Source of the DNA: UBA6627 sp965248675
Lineage (GTDB): Bacteria > Chloroflexota > Dehalococcoidia > UBA2979
DNA: 64,000 bases
Reading direction: 5' to 3'
Assembly: GCA_965248675.1 (NCBI GenBank)
Contig: CBDFJZ010000008.1
Location: forward strand, 1,612,001 to 1,676,000
In this document: positions 15,579 through 23,998 of the stretch, one piece after another
Layout: each line of letters opens with the position of its first letter
Position numbering within the stretch: position 1 is the stretch's first letter
Notes under the pieces: model-generated
The model's input: the letters and a program-made list of their open reading frames with translations, nothing else
Told to the model about the DNA's origin: nothing
The model's database searches: none
Translations under genes and position numbers: made by a program

Positions 15579-16712
15579 ATGGCGGGACTGCGAGCGGGCG
15601 GACTGGCGTTGCTGGTGGTGGCATCGATGCTCGCCGGTGGCCTCGTTACGGCTCAGATCGTCGACGACGACGCGCCGGTGGCGGCGCCGGCCGCGGTCAA
15701 CGAGGTCCCGGAATCGATCGCGACCTCGCAGCCAGTTGTTCAGACGCCGGCGGACGCGCCCTCTAACGGCAACGTTTCGCCGGCGCTCGAGGGGTTCGAG
15801 GATCTATCGGCGCTCGTCGAGTCCGTGCTCGATTCGGTCGTCGAGATCACCGTGGAGAACAACGGCGAGGGCTCCGGCGTCGTGCTGGACACCGACGGTC
15901 ACATTCTGACGAACTTCCACGTGATTGAGAGCACGCTGACCAACGGGGCGCGCATCATCGCGCGGCTACCCGACGGCAGCGCAGCCGTCGCGACGGTGCT
16001 CGGCACTGACCCGAGCAGCGATCTGGCGATCATTCAAGCCGACTTCGACCCGGCGGTGCTGAGTCCGGCAACACTCGGTGACTCCGACGCGGTCGCGGTC
16101 GGCGACTCCGTGTTCGCGATCGGCAACCCGTTCTCGCAGGACTCGACGGTGACCTCGGGGATCGTGAGCGCGACGGGCCGCGTGACCCAGTCGGGCTTTA
16201 CCAGCCGTCGCATTCTCAACGTGATTCAGACGGACGCCTCGCTCAACCCGGGCAACTCCGGTGGCCCGCTCTTCAACGCAGCGGGTGAGGTGATTGGGAT
16301 CAACACCTCGATCACCGGCCCGGACAACTTCCGCGGCAGCGTGGGCCTCGGGTTTGCGGTGCCCTCGAACATCGCGCTGCGGTTCCTGCCGGCGCTGCTC
16401 GCGGGCGAGGACGTGCAGCACACGCAGCTCGGCGTCGGCGGCGACACGCTCGATGAAGTGATCGCCGCTGACCGCGGTCTGTCCGTGACGCGAGGGTTCC
16501 TCGTGGGCAACCAGGTCAACGGCGCCGCCGAGGCGGCCGGTGTGCAGCCCGGCGACGTGATCACCGACATCTCCGGCGTCGAGATCCTGTCGTTCGAGGA
16601 CCTGGCCGTCGCGATCGACAGCTACGAGGTCGGCGACGAGGTCGTCTTGACCATCATCCGCGGCGGCTCCGAGCTGGGGCTAACCGCAACGTTACAGGCC
16701 TGGGTTGGCTAG
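15579..16712 (+). CDS. HtrA/DegP-family serine protease with one PDZ domain
   Basis: 377 residues from ATG 15579, which has GGAGG six bases upstream; in-frame starts at 15498 and 15540 lack that site. One N-terminal span, then the catalytic triad intact: L-T-N-F-H-V, S-S-D-L-A-I and P-G-N-S-G-G-P. A C-terminal PDZ domain has the G-V-Q-P-G-D-V-I core. It degrades or refolds damaged proteins outside the membrane. It contrasts with the catalytically dead relative at 12776-14395. Confidence 0.93.
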   Translation: MAGLRAGGLALLVVASMLAGGLVTAQIVDDDAPVAAPAAVNEVPESIATSQPVVQTPADAPSNGNVSPALEGFEDLSALVESVLDSVVEITVENNGEGSGVVLDTDGHILTNFHVIESTLTNGARIIARLPDGSAAVATVLGTDPSSDLAIIQADFDPAVLSPATLGDSDAVAVGDSVFAIGNPFSQDSTVTSGIVSATGRVTQSGFTSRRILNVIQTDASLNPGNSGGPLFNAAGEVIGINTSITGPDNFRGSVGLGFAVPSNIALRFLPALLAGEDVQHTQLGVGGDTLDEVIAADRGLSVTRGFLVGNQVNGAAEAAGVQPGDVITDISGVEILSFEDLAVAIDSYEVGDEVVLTIIRGGSELGLTATLQAWVG

Positions 16713-16746
16713 CCCCCGCACGCCGGCTCAAGTACCTCCACAGCGC

Positions 16747-16774
16747 AGCCCCGGTGGTTTCGACCACCGGGGCT
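16747..16774. terminator. Bidirectional terminator between htrA and cobU
   Basis: A 12-bp stem AGCCCCGGTGGT / ACCACCGGGGCT with a TTCG loop lies between convergent genes. It can fold from either strand and should end both transcripts. Confidence 0.75.
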
Positions 16775-16780
16775 GTCGCG

Positions 16781-17347
16781 TTAAGCCTGGTCAACCGGCG
16801 ACGCCGGCAGTTCGAGCGCGCGCCCCGCGACGAGGAGCCACGCGCGGTCGGCGGCCAGCGACACCCGCTGGTTCGCGCGGCCGAGCAGGTCGCGGTAGGC
16901 GCGACCGAGTGCCGAGGGCGGCACGACCCCTGAGCCGACCTCGTTGCTGACGATGATCGTCTCGGCGTCGCGTTCCGCAGCCGCCTCGACGATAGCGTCG
17001 GTCTCACGGTCGAGCTCGTCCTCGAGCGTCTGCACCTCGTCCTGGGTCGGCGCTTCGCTGAGAGCGAGCAGCCGGTTCGAGACCCAGAGTGAGAGGCAAT
17101 CCAGCAGCACCGTGCGGTCTTCGGCGACGGCGTTCAGCGCCGACGCGAGGTGATGCGGTGCCTCGATCGTCGTCCACTCCGCGGGTCGCTGACCGCGGTG
17201 GCGGGCGATCCGCTCACGCATCTCGGCGTCGAGCGGCTCGAGGGTGGCGAGGTAGACGACGTCGCGTCCGGCTGATGCGGCGAGACGCTCCGCGTAAGAG
17301 CTCTTGCCGCTGCGCGCGCCGCCGGTGACGAAGGTGAGCTGTCCCAT
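16781..17347 (-). CDS. cobU: Adenosylcobinamide kinase / adenosylcobinamide-phosphate guanylyltransferase
   Basis: 188 residues. P-loop G-G-A-R-S-G-K-S at the N-terminus, L-L-D-C-L-S-L-W-V-S-N-R and S-N-E-V-G-S-G-V-V-P. It phosphorylates adenosylcobinamide and makes the GDP form used by CobS. Third gene of a cobT-cobS-cobU minus-strand operon. Confidence 0.95.
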   Translation of the reverse strand: MGQLTFVTGGARSGKSSYAERLAASAGRDVVYLATLEPLDAEMRERIARHRGQRPAEWTTIEAPHHLASALNAVAEDRTVLLDCLSLWVSNRLLALSEAPTQDEVQTLEDELDRETDAIVEAAAERDAETIIVSNEVGSGVVPPSALGRAYRDLLGRANQRVSLAADRAWLLVAGRALELPASPVDQA

Positions 17348-17367
17348 CTCGCAGCCTCCGATCGGAA

Positions 17368-18156
17368 CTATCCGATGAGGCCCGGCTCAATCCAGCCGCG
17401 CTCGTGGGCGGCGAGGATGGTGAGCCAGGCGACGACCTGAGCGACCTCGATACTCGCGCCGAAGACGTCGCCGGTCACGCCTCGAAGCTGGCGCGCGGCG
17501 GCGGCGGCGGCGATCAGCGCCCCGCCGGCGGCGGCGAGCATGAGCAGCAGTCCGGCCGCGCCGAAGAGGAGGATCGTCGCGAACGCCGCGATCGCGGTCG
17601 CCAGCGGCGCGGCAACAGGCCAGACGCCGGCATAGATCGTCTGTCCGAGGCCGCTCGTTCGCGCGGGCGGGAACAGTGCGGCGACCGGAACCACCCCCCA
17701 GCGGCCGAGCGCGGGGCCGAGCACCAGCGCGCCGGCGCGGATCGGGTCCTCGAGGGAGGCGAGCGCCGACCAGCCGACGAGCAGCGCGATCACGAGCGCC
17801 ATCACGCCCGCCGGGCCGACGTTACCGGCGCGCATCACTTCGAGGCGGCGCTGGCTGTCGCCCTGGACGGCGATTCCGTCCGCGGTGTCGGCGAGACCGT
17901 CGAGGTGCAGTCCGCCGGATGTGAGGGTCAGCGCGGCGACGAGGAGCGCGGCGGTCGGTCCGGGCGGCAGGATCTCGGAGAGGCCTCGATCGAGGGCGAA
18001 GAGGACGAGGCCGATCAGCAGGCCGACCGCCGGGTACCAGCCGAGCGCCTCGGCGAAGACGCGATCCTCGTGCCGGCGGACCGGGCGCAGGCGCAGCGGG
18101 GTGAGGAACTCGAGGGCGATCGGCAGGGCGGCGAGGGTGCGCCGCAAGGCCGTCAT
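17368..18156 (-). CDS. cobS: Cobalamin synthase (adenosylcobinamide-GDP ribazoletransferase)
   Basis: 262 residues, a polytopic membrane enzyme. H-L-D-G-L-A-D-T-A-D-G is the diagnostic metal-binding motif. It joins adenosylcobinamide-GDP and alpha-ribazole. Overlaps cobT by four bases and lies 20 bases upstream of cobU. Confidence 0.95.
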   Translation of the reverse strand: MTALRRTLAALPIALEFLTPLRLRPVRRHEDRVFAEALGWYPAVGLLIGLVLFALDRGLSEILPPGPTAALLVAALTLTSGGLHLDGLADTADGIAVQGDSQRRLEVMRAGNVGPAGVMALVIALLVGWSALASLEDPIRAGALVLGPALGRWGVVPVAALFPPARTSGLGQTIYAGVWPVAAPLATAIAAFATILLFGAAGLLLMLAAAGGALIAAAAAARQLRGVTGDVFGASIEVAQVVAWLTILAAHERGWIEPGLIG

Positions 18157-19256
18157 CGCTCGGGTTCGACGACGGTATCGGAGTCGGTGACGCCTGCCTC
18201 CTCGAACGTCGCCATTTCGTCGAGCAGCCGGCAGGCGGCGACGCAGAGCGTCATCCCGAGGGCGGCGCCGGTGCCCTCGCCGAGCCGGAGGTCGAGCTCG
18301 AGCAGCGGTTCCAGGCCCAGCGCCGCGAGCGTGACGGCGTGGCCGGGCTCAGGCGAGCGGTGTGAGGCGACGAGGTAGTCGCGGACGCGTGGCTCGACGG
18401 CGACGGCGATCAGCGCGGCGGCGCCCGAGATGAGGCCGTCGATCACGGCCGGGACGCGATGTGCGGCAGCACCGAGGTAGACGCCCGCAAGCACGCCGAT
18501 CTCGAAGCCGCCGATCTTCGCGAGCAGCTCGACGCCGTCCGCGGTATCCGGCCGGTTCACCTCGAGCGCTGTCTCGACGGCGGCGATCTTGCGCGCGTGC
18601 GCGTCGTCGTCAATGCCGGTGCCGCGCCCGGTGACCGTGGTGGGCGGGCGGCCGGTGACCGCGGCGACGATCGCGGCGGCGGCCGTAGTGTTGCCGATGC
18701 CCATCTCGCCGCAGGCGACGAGATCGAGGCCCGGGTCCGCCAGCTCGTCCTCGACGATCGCGATGCCGGCGGCGATCGCCCGCGCGGCCAGTGTGCGGGT
18801 CATCGCCGGGCCGGCGGTGATGTCCCCGGTACCGGACGCGAGGCGGAGCGCGTCGAGGGCGGGGTGGTCGCCGGTATCCGAGGCGACGCCCGCGTCGACG
18901 ACGCGGACGCGGGCGCCGGCATGGTCGGCGAGGACGTTGATCGCCGCGCCGCCAGCGAGGAAGTTCGCGACCATTTGCGCGGTGACGTCTGCCGGGTAGG
19001 CAGACACGCCCTGGCGGGTGACGCCGTGATCGGCGGCAGCGACGACGATCAGGCGTTGCGCGAGCCGCGGTCGCGGCTGATCGCGGATCCCCGCGATCCT
19101 CGACGCGAGCGCCTCGAGGCGGCCGAGTGAGCCGGGGGGCTTGGTGAGCCGCGCCTGCCTCGAGGCGGTGGCCGCGCCGGCGGCGCTGACATTGAGCGCA
19201 TCGATCTTCGAGGCGGTCTGCTCGATCAGTAACTCGGGGTCGGGCGTTGCGGTCAC
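18153..19256 (-). CDS. cobT: Nicotinate-nucleotide--dimethylbenzimidazole phosphoribosyltransferase
   Basis: 367 residues. K-P-P-G-S-L-G-R-L-E near the N-terminus and C-G-E-M-G-I-G-N-T-T in the middle are family signatures. It activates the lower ligand for cobalamin. First gene of the operon. The roughly 100 bases upstream before the next promoter are too short for a cobalamin riboswitch and show no B12 box. Confidence 0.95.
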   Translation of the reverse strand: MTATPDPELLIEQTASKIDALNVSAAGAATASRQARLTKPPGSLGRLEALASRIAGIRDQPRPRLAQRLIVVAAADHGVTRQGVSAYPADVTAQMVANFLAGGAAINVLADHAGARVRVVDAGVASDTGDHPALDALRLASGTGDITAGPAMTRTLAARAIAAGIAIVEDELADPGLDLVACGEMGIGNTTAAAAIVAAVTGRPPTTVTGRGTGIDDDAHARKIAAVETALEVNRPDTADGVELLAKIGGFEIGVLAGVYLGAAAHRVPAVIDGLISGAAALIAVAVEPRVRDYLVASHRSPEPGHAVTLAALGLEPLLELDLRLGEGTGAALGMTLCVAACRLLDEMATFEEAGVTDSDTVVEPER

Positions 19257-19361
19257 TGCGAGGCCCTTCTCACGTCCGAGACCGGGCGGGCGTGGCTGAT
19301 CCTACGCAGGCTGGATCGGCGTGCGTGATGAGATCGTGGGTAAGTTCAGCGTGACGAAACC

Positions 19362-19389
19362 TTGACAGCCCTATGGGCGCGAGTATGCT
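19362..19389 (+). promoter_or_regulatory. Promoter of the c-di-AMP riboswitch transcript
   Basis: TTGACA (19362-19367), 16-base spacer, TATGCT (19384-19389). Expected transcription start is near 19396, so the 9-bp inverted repeat CACAATCAC/GTGATTGTG (19398-19430) would be the first structure in the RNA. Confidence 0.7.
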
Positions 19390-19447
19390 CTTGTTACCAC
19401 AATCACTAACGGATACCGACTGTGATTGTGCTATAGCGCGTAAGCGC

Positions 19448-19579
19448 TCTGCTGAATCCCGTGGCCGTCGAGAGGACCTAAACGAGACCGGGGGAACCAT
19501 CTTATTGGGGTGAACCCTCCTGCGGGAGGGCGGGTCAACCTGGACCGATCCGAACCCGTCAGCTAACCCCGGAAGCAGA
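19448..19579 (+). promoter_or_regulatory. Cyclic di-AMP riboswitch (ydaO-yuaA class)
   Basis: The conserved core is present in order: CGGGGGAACC, GGGGTGAA, a variable hairpin (CCTCCTGCGGGAGG), then CCGAACCCGTCAGCTAACC and CCGGAAGC. The closing stem pairs TCTGCT (19448-19453) with AGCAGA (19574-19579). These blocks match what I know of the ydaO consensus. A CCGGCG-GGA-CGCCGG hairpin at 19594-19608 follows and may be the expression platform, since the ribosome site is at 19623. It controls the zinc-ribbon gene 60 bases downstream. Confidence 0.9.
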
Positions 19580-19637
19580 CGATTCAGGCCCAGCCGGCGG
19601 GACGCCGGACGCACGACAGATCGAGGAGTGCGGGGTC

Positions 19638-19850
19638 ATGATCACGAGCATCCCCCCAAAGAACTGTCCGCGCTGCCGCGGCCTCATGTTGATTGAGGAC
19701 GACTGGTACGGGAAGTTCGGCACCTGCATCGCCTGTGGATTCGTTCACGATAGCGAGCGGTGCGATCCGAAGGACATCGAGGAAGAGGAGCGGCTGATGG
19801 CCGGCAAACAACGCCGCCGCCAGCCCTCGCACGGCAAGCTCCGCCTCTAA
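19638..19850 (+). CDS. Small zinc-ribbon protein under c-di-AMP riboswitch control
   Basis: 70 residues with GAGGAG nine bases upstream. C10-P-R-C13 and C30-I-A-C33 form one treble-clef or ribbon site, with an extra C42; the tail is strongly basic (K-Q-R-R-R). The fold suggests a nucleic-acid or protein-binding adaptor, but no function is known to me. The long riboswitch leader implies that its level follows cyclic di-AMP, a signal tied to cell-wall stress and potassium balance. Confidence 0.8.
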   Translation: MITSIPPKNCPRCRGLMLIEDDWYGKFGTCIACGFVHDSERCDPKDIEEEERLMAGKQRRRQPSHGKLRL

Positions 19851-19942
19851 CAGTCTTCGACTGTCTCACGACCCGTCAGGCCTTCGACGCGACGGTCGAC
19901 GGCTCGAAGCGCTCTTTCGCTCGCGTTTCCGTGACGCTGTCG

Positions 19943-20962
19943 TCAGGCGGCTGGTGAGCGGAACGCGGGCTTCGCCGCTTCCAGCGGGGGGTGCAGTGGC
20001 GTCAGTACGCCCTCATCGGGCAGCTCGAGTGATCCGAGCATGGCGATGAAGTCGCGCAAGAGGTCCGGGCGGTAGCGGCCGCGCATCGTTTCCCTGAGCG
20101 TGTAGAGCGCCCGGTATGTCCCGGTATCGGTCCGTCCGGGCCGGCTCGTCAAGGTGTCGAAGGCGTCCGCCAGCTGCACGATCTGCAGGTGAAGCGGCAG
20201 ATCCGGCGCTGAGACGTGATGGTCACTGACGATTTCCAAGATCATTGGGTTCGTGATGCTTGTGTCGAGCAGCAGTCCCGCGCCGCGCTGCGGGTGCTGG
20301 GCGAGAAATGCGCGCTCCCCGTCCGTCAGCGCCGATTCCTCGCGCCCCAGCAGATCCGGGTCGGCGTTCGCCAGCCCGACGTCGTGCGCGAGCGCCCCGA
20401 TGCCGATCATGCGCAGCTGCTCCTCGTCGAGCTCGTCGCGCCTCGAGGCGAGCGCGACGGCGTAGGCGGCGGTGTTGATCGAGTGCGAGTAGAGCCGCCC
20501 GTCGCCGACGGCGAAGCGGATCAGGTGCGGCACGAGCTGGTTGTCGTTCGCGATCCGCTTCACGGTGGCGTCTGAAGCGTCCCGGACGCGCTGAATCGTG
20601 GCGCTATCGTCGAGCGCCTGGAACGCGTTCTGGAGCGAGGTCTGCACGGTGTCGCGCAGCATCTCGCCGACGGCTTCGTTCGTCGGCGCCGCGTCCAGGC
20701 GACGGTCAAGCATCTCAGCGAGGTAGGCGTCGAGCGCGGGGCGCGCGTCGACGTCGATGTAGAGCGTCTCGACGGCGCGGCGGCGGAGTTTGGCGAGCGA
20801 TCGGGCGTCCACGCGCTCGCGACCTGACCGGTACAGCAGGTAGCGCGGGCCGACCCTGACGTAGAGATCCACGCCGGTGGCGGTATCCGCGGCGATCACG
20901 TCGCGCGGGATCGCGATGAAGGTGCGTTCGACCTCGTCCGTCACGGCAGGCGTACCTCCCAC
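19943..20962 (-). CDS. HD-domain protein related to HD-GYP phosphodiesterases, GYP loop missing
   Basis: 339 residues. The N-terminal 110 residues resemble the extra domain in front of many HD-GYP proteins. The HD core has H-S-I-N-T-A-A-Y, A-L-A-H-D-V-G-L, Q-H-P-Q-R-G-A and S-D-H-H-V, then V-Q-L-A-D-A-F-D-T-L-T-S. The segment that normally reads E-R-x-D-G-x-G-Y-P is gone: H-H-V runs straight to the Q-L-A-D-A helix. It may still hydrolyse a cyclic dinucleotide, or act as a sensor. It faces the riboswitch gene. Confidence 0.75.
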   Translation of the reverse strand: MGGTPAVTDEVERTFIAIPRDVIAADTATGVDLYVRVGPRYLLYRSGRERVDARSLAKLRRRAVETLYIDVDARPALDAYLAEMLDRRLDAAPTNEAVGEMLRDTVQTSLQNAFQALDDSATIQRVRDASDATVKRIANDNQLVPHLIRFAVGDGRLYSHSINTAAYAVALASRRDELDEEQLRMIGIGALAHDVGLANADPDLLGREESALTDGERAFLAQHPQRGAGLLLDTSITNPMILEIVSDHHVSAPDLPLHLQIVQLADAFDTLTSRPGRTDTGTYRALYTLRETMRGRYRPDLLRDFIAMLGSLELPDEGVLTPLHPPLEAAKPAFRSPAA

Positions 20963-21080
20963 GGCCGGGTGGCCGCGTCCTGCTTGAGATCATCGGAATC
21001 TCGCAGCGAATCGACAGCGCGCAGCGGGGGCGCGGATGCGGAGCCCGAATCGGCGTCGCCGAGGGAATCCGCGCCTCGAT

Positions 21081-21123
21081 CTAGGGGTTTCACCTATGCA
21101 GGATGACCGGGACCGACCCCTAG
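21081..21123. promoter_or_regulatory. Inverted repeat in a divergent region
   Basis: CTAGGGGT (21081-21088) and ACCCCTAG (21116-21123), perfect eight-base arms, between the HD-domain gene and the small zinc protein gene. Possible operator for either. Confidence 0.35.
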
Positions 21124-21180
21124 GATGCAGCGACACAGACCGAACAGCAGTCATCCGCTGGATGAGCAAGGCAGCTGCCC

Positions 21181-21405
21181 ATGACCTCGACGGAACCAAC
21201 GCTCAGCGTGGCGACCAGCGAGTCGCGCGGTTGTGTCCATCACTGGGTGTTGGGAGACCCGCTGGACGGCGACATTCCCGCCAGCTGCAAGCGCTGTGGC
21301 GCCGACAAGCACTTCTCGACGAACCCGGAAGGCACCGATCGGTTCGATGACTACCGTGAGTTGACCCAGTCCAGCACGTACTACGGAGGCCGGCAGGCAG
21401 CGTAG
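21181..21405 (+). CDS. Small C-x2-H / C-x2-C protein, unknown function
   Basis: 74 residues. C18-V-H-H21 and C36-K-R-C39 make a plausible zinc site, followed by G-A-D-K-H-F and an aromatic tail. No family I can name with certainty. It precedes a response-regulator gene by 78 bases. Confidence 0.6.
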   Translation: MTSTEPTLSVATSESRGCVHHWVLGDPLDGDIPASCKRCGADKHFSTNPEGTDRFDDYRELTQSSTYYGGRQAA

Positions 21406-21446
21406 GGCGACGGACGAGCTTGTTGATAACTCGTTGAGATCACTCG

Positions 21447-21466
21447 GTTGAGCACGTACGCTCAAC
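21447..21466. promoter_or_regulatory. Inverted repeat upstream of the NarL-type regulator
   Basis: GTTGAGC-ACGTAC-GCTCAAC, seven-base arms, ending 16 bases before the regulator start. Suggests an operator, perhaps for autoregulation. Confidence 0.35.
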
Positions 21467-21482
21467 TGCGCAGGGAGGCCTG

Positions 21483-22241
21483 ATGACTACTCCAGACCGC
21501 AATCGCGCCGCAGCGCCCGTGACCCGAGCCCGCCCGATGCGGAGCGCCCACCGTGTGCGGATCCTGGTCGCCGACGATCACGCGCTGCTTCGGCAGGCGC
21601 TGCGGATGATGCTCGAGGCCCAGGAGGGGCTGGAGGTCGTCGGGGAGGCGACCAATGGTCGCGACGCCGTCGAGAACGCCGAACTGATGATGCCGGACGT
21701 GGTGCTGATGGACATGGTGATGCCAGGTCTGAACGGCATCGACGCGACGCGGCAGATTCTCAAGCGCTCGCCGAACACGAAGGTGCTGATCCTGACGGCG
21801 TACCTCGAGGACGAGCGGCTGCTGCAGGCGCTGCGCGCCGGCGCGTCCGGCTATGTGGTGAAGAACTCCGACATCGAGGAGCTGCTGCTGGCGATCCAGT
21901 CCGTGCGGCGCGGCAACACGTACTTCTCCACCTCGGTCTCCGACGAGATCGCGGTGAACGAAGTGTTGCTCCAGGCGAAGCAGCCGGAAGGCCGGACGGG
22001 CTACGACCTGTTGACCAACCGGGAGCGGGAGGTGCTGCAGCTGATCGCGGAGGGTCTGTCCAACCAGGCGATCGCCGAACAGCTGGTGATCAGCGTGAAG
22101 ACGGTGGAGGCGCACCGCGCGCACATCATGACGAAGCTCCACGCGAAGAACCGGACCGACCTGATCCGCTACGCGATCAAGCGCGGGCTGGTGGGCCTGG
22201 AGAGCGCTAGCCAAGACGAGTCGAAGCTGCAAGCCGGCTAG
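21483..22241 (+). CDS. NarL/FixJ-family response regulator
   Basis: 252 residues with GGAGG upstream. Receiver domain with L-V-A-D-D-H, phospho-acceptor Asp in V-V-L-M-D-M-V-M-P and L-T-A; C-terminal LuxR helix-turn-helix L-T-N-R-E-R-E-V-L-Q-L-I-A-E-G with K-T-V-E-A-H-R. A transcription factor switched by a sensor kinase that is not in the window. A broken stand-alone receiver gene follows. Confidence 0.92.
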   Translation: MTTPDRNRAAAPVTRARPMRSAHRVRILVADDHALLRQALRMMLEAQEGLEVVGEATNGRDAVENAELMMPDVVLMDMVMPGLNGIDATRQILKRSPNTKVLILTAYLEDERLLQALRAGASGYVVKNSDIEELLLAIQSVRRGNTYFSTSVSDEIAVNEVLLQAKQPEGRTGYDLLTNREREVLQLIAEGLSNQAIAEQLVISVKTVEAHRAHIMTKLHAKNRTDLIRYAIKRGLVGLESASQDESKLQAG

Positions 22242-22317
22242 TCGCGAGCCTGGGAACCGAGATGATCGAAGCGGGGCGGCGGACGGAAGTTCGCCGCTCG
22301 GTTTGCGTTCAGGGCCG

Positions 22318-22707
22318 ATGACGGCTGCCGCCGCTCCCCCGCTCGTGCTCGTCGCGGAGGACGAGGACAGCGTGCGCCAGATGCTGGCCCTCGCGCTGAA
22401 GGCGATCGGCTTCTAGGCGCTGCTGTTCGCGGACGGCGCCGACGCGGCGGAGGCGATCGACGGCCTGACCAGGCCGGACGCGGTGCTGCTGGACGTGCGG
22501 ATGCCGCGGATGAACGGCATCGACCTGGTCCGTCACGTCCGGGCGCGCACGGAGACCGCCGAGACGCCGGTGATCGCGATGTCGGCCTACAGCGATGAGC
22601 TGCAGGCACGCGAGATGATCGACGCCGGCGCCAATGCGTTCCTCGCGAAGCCATTCACGATCGAGGAGCTGCGCGCGGCGCTGCAGTTCGTGACGAGCGC
22701 CGCCTGA
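22318..22707 (+). pseudogene. Single-domain response regulator interrupted by an amber codon
   Basis: From ATG 22318 the frame reads a normal receiver start (L-V-L-V-A-E-D-E-D-S-V) and meets TAG at 22414-22416, codon 33, after A-I-G-F. The same frame then continues A-L-L-F-A-D-G, V-L-L-D-V-R-M-P (phospho-Asp) and L-A-K-P-F to a stop at 22707. Without the TAG it is a complete 129-residue receiver. Mutation, assembly error or readthrough are possible. Confidence 0.8.
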
Positions 22708-22728
22708 GCCTCGTTTGCGCTCCCGTGC

Positions 22729-23595
22729 TCAAGCAGCGGCCCCGGGCCAGCTGATCACCGAGACGTAGCTGATCCGGGCGGGCAGCGCGATGCGCCCGTC
22801 CTCCGTCGCGAAGTGCTTCTGGAGCAACGCCCGCGCGCGCTGGTGGCGCTCCGAGTCCTGCTCCAGCCAGTACAGCGTTCGTGCCCACTGCGAGGCGTCC
22901 TCGAGGTTCACGGGATCAGGCGCGGGACGCGGGAGCGTGCGCACCTCGAACGGGCGATCGAGCGCGCCGAGCGTCGCGAGCAATTCGCGGCGGGCAGGGA
23001 GCAGGCGCGGCGGCTCGCCGTAGAGATCGCTCCACAGCGGCTCGAACGCGCCGCTGGGCGCGCGATCGCCGATCACGACGATGCAGGTGCGGCGCGTATG
23101 CGCCTCCATCGCCCCCAGGAAGCCGCGGAGGTCGTCCTGGTCGTAGAGCACGTGCGAGGCGACGCTGACGTCGGCGACAGGCACGTCAGCGCCTGCCGTC
23201 GCCGGCGGCCAGCGGAGGTCGTGGACCTGGAGGTTGTCCAGGTCTGCCGCTTGCGCGGCCTCGGTCATCACCTCGCGCATCGCCTCCGAGGGCTCGACGG
23301 CGTGCACCGCGTCGACTCGCGAGGCGACGGGGATCGCGATCCGACCGCCGCCGGCGCCGATGTCGAGCCAGGTGTCGCCGGGCCGCGCGTGCTCGAGGAC
23401 CCAGTCCAGGTCGGCGGCCTCGACGCGGCCGGGGCGGAACCGACGGACGCGCGGGCGGTAGAAGTCCGCGTCGGGCTTCGACTCGCGGAGCCGCTCGATC
23501 TGTTCACGGTTCGCGGCGACGAGCGCGGTCCAGGCGTCGAACGCGGCTTCGGCGGGCGGGCGGAGCGTCAGCTCGGCGAGGTTGTACTGGTCCAT
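22729..23595 (-). CDS. SAM-dependent methyltransferase
   Basis: 288 residues from ATG 23595. W-L-D-I-G-A-G-G-G-R is motif I of class I methyltransferases, V-H-A-V-E-P-S holds the acidic residue that binds the SAM ribose. The substrate is unknown. It is on the opposite strand to the flagellar genes that start 167 bases away. Confidence 0.85.
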   Translation of the reverse strand: MDQYNLAELTLRPPAEAAFDAWTALVAANREQIERLRESKPDADFYRPRVRRFRPGRVEAADLDWVLEHARPGDTWLDIGAGGGRIAIPVASRVDAVHAVEPSEAMREVMTEAAQAADLDNLQVHDLRWPPATAGADVPVADVSVASHVLYDQDDLRGFLGAMEAHTRRTCIVVIGDRAPSGAFEPLWSDLYGEPPRLLPARRELLATLGALDRPFEVRTLPRPAPDPVNLEDASQWARTLYWLEQDSERHQRARALLQKHFATEDGRIALPARISYVSVISWPGAAA

Positions 23596-23761
23596 CCGCG
23601 CACCTCTCGGCTGACTGGGGCGCGACCGCCATCGCGCACCGTAGCGCACCGGATGGTCGTGGTCCTGATGCCTCGTGGCGCGGGCGTTCCCCGATACGGA
23701 GGCGCGGTCCTCGGCCGAACAATGGGCCTCGGTGCCGCAGTGCGCCCGCGGAGGTCGACGC

Positions 23762-23986
23762 GTGATCCGAATGACCCGTCTGGATGGCACGCACTTCTAC
23801 GTGAACGCGGAATTCATTCAGAGCGTGGAGAGCACCCCGGACACCCACGTTGTCCTCCTGAACGGCCACTCCTACGTGGTGCGCGAGCGAGACGAGGAGA
23901 TCGTCGAGCTGATCGTCGACTACCGCCGGAACACGCAGGGAAGCGGCCGGGCGCCGCTGCACCTGATCGTCAACGACGAGACCTAG
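23762..23986 (+). CDS. flbD: FlbD-family flagellar protein
   Basis: 74 residues from GTG 23762, with GGAGG six bases before it. M-T-R-L-D-G-T-H-F-Y-V-N and T-P-D-T-H-V-V-L-L-N-G are the small FlbD family. It is usually found just before motA, as here, and opens the flagellar cluster. Confidence 0.88.
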   Translation: MIRMTRLDGTHFYVNAEFIQSVESTPDTHVVLLNGHSYVVRERDEEIVELIVDYRRNTQGSGRAPLHLIVNDET

Positions 23987-23998
23987 GCAGGACCGCCC

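Noticed and set aside
19257..19360. Cobalamin riboswitch before cobT
   Set aside because: Only about 100 bases are available and no B12 box is present.
23600..23760. Sigma-28 promoter before flbD (CCCGATAC as -10)
   Set aside because: No TAAA-type -35 at the right distance; flbD-motA would be early genes anyway.
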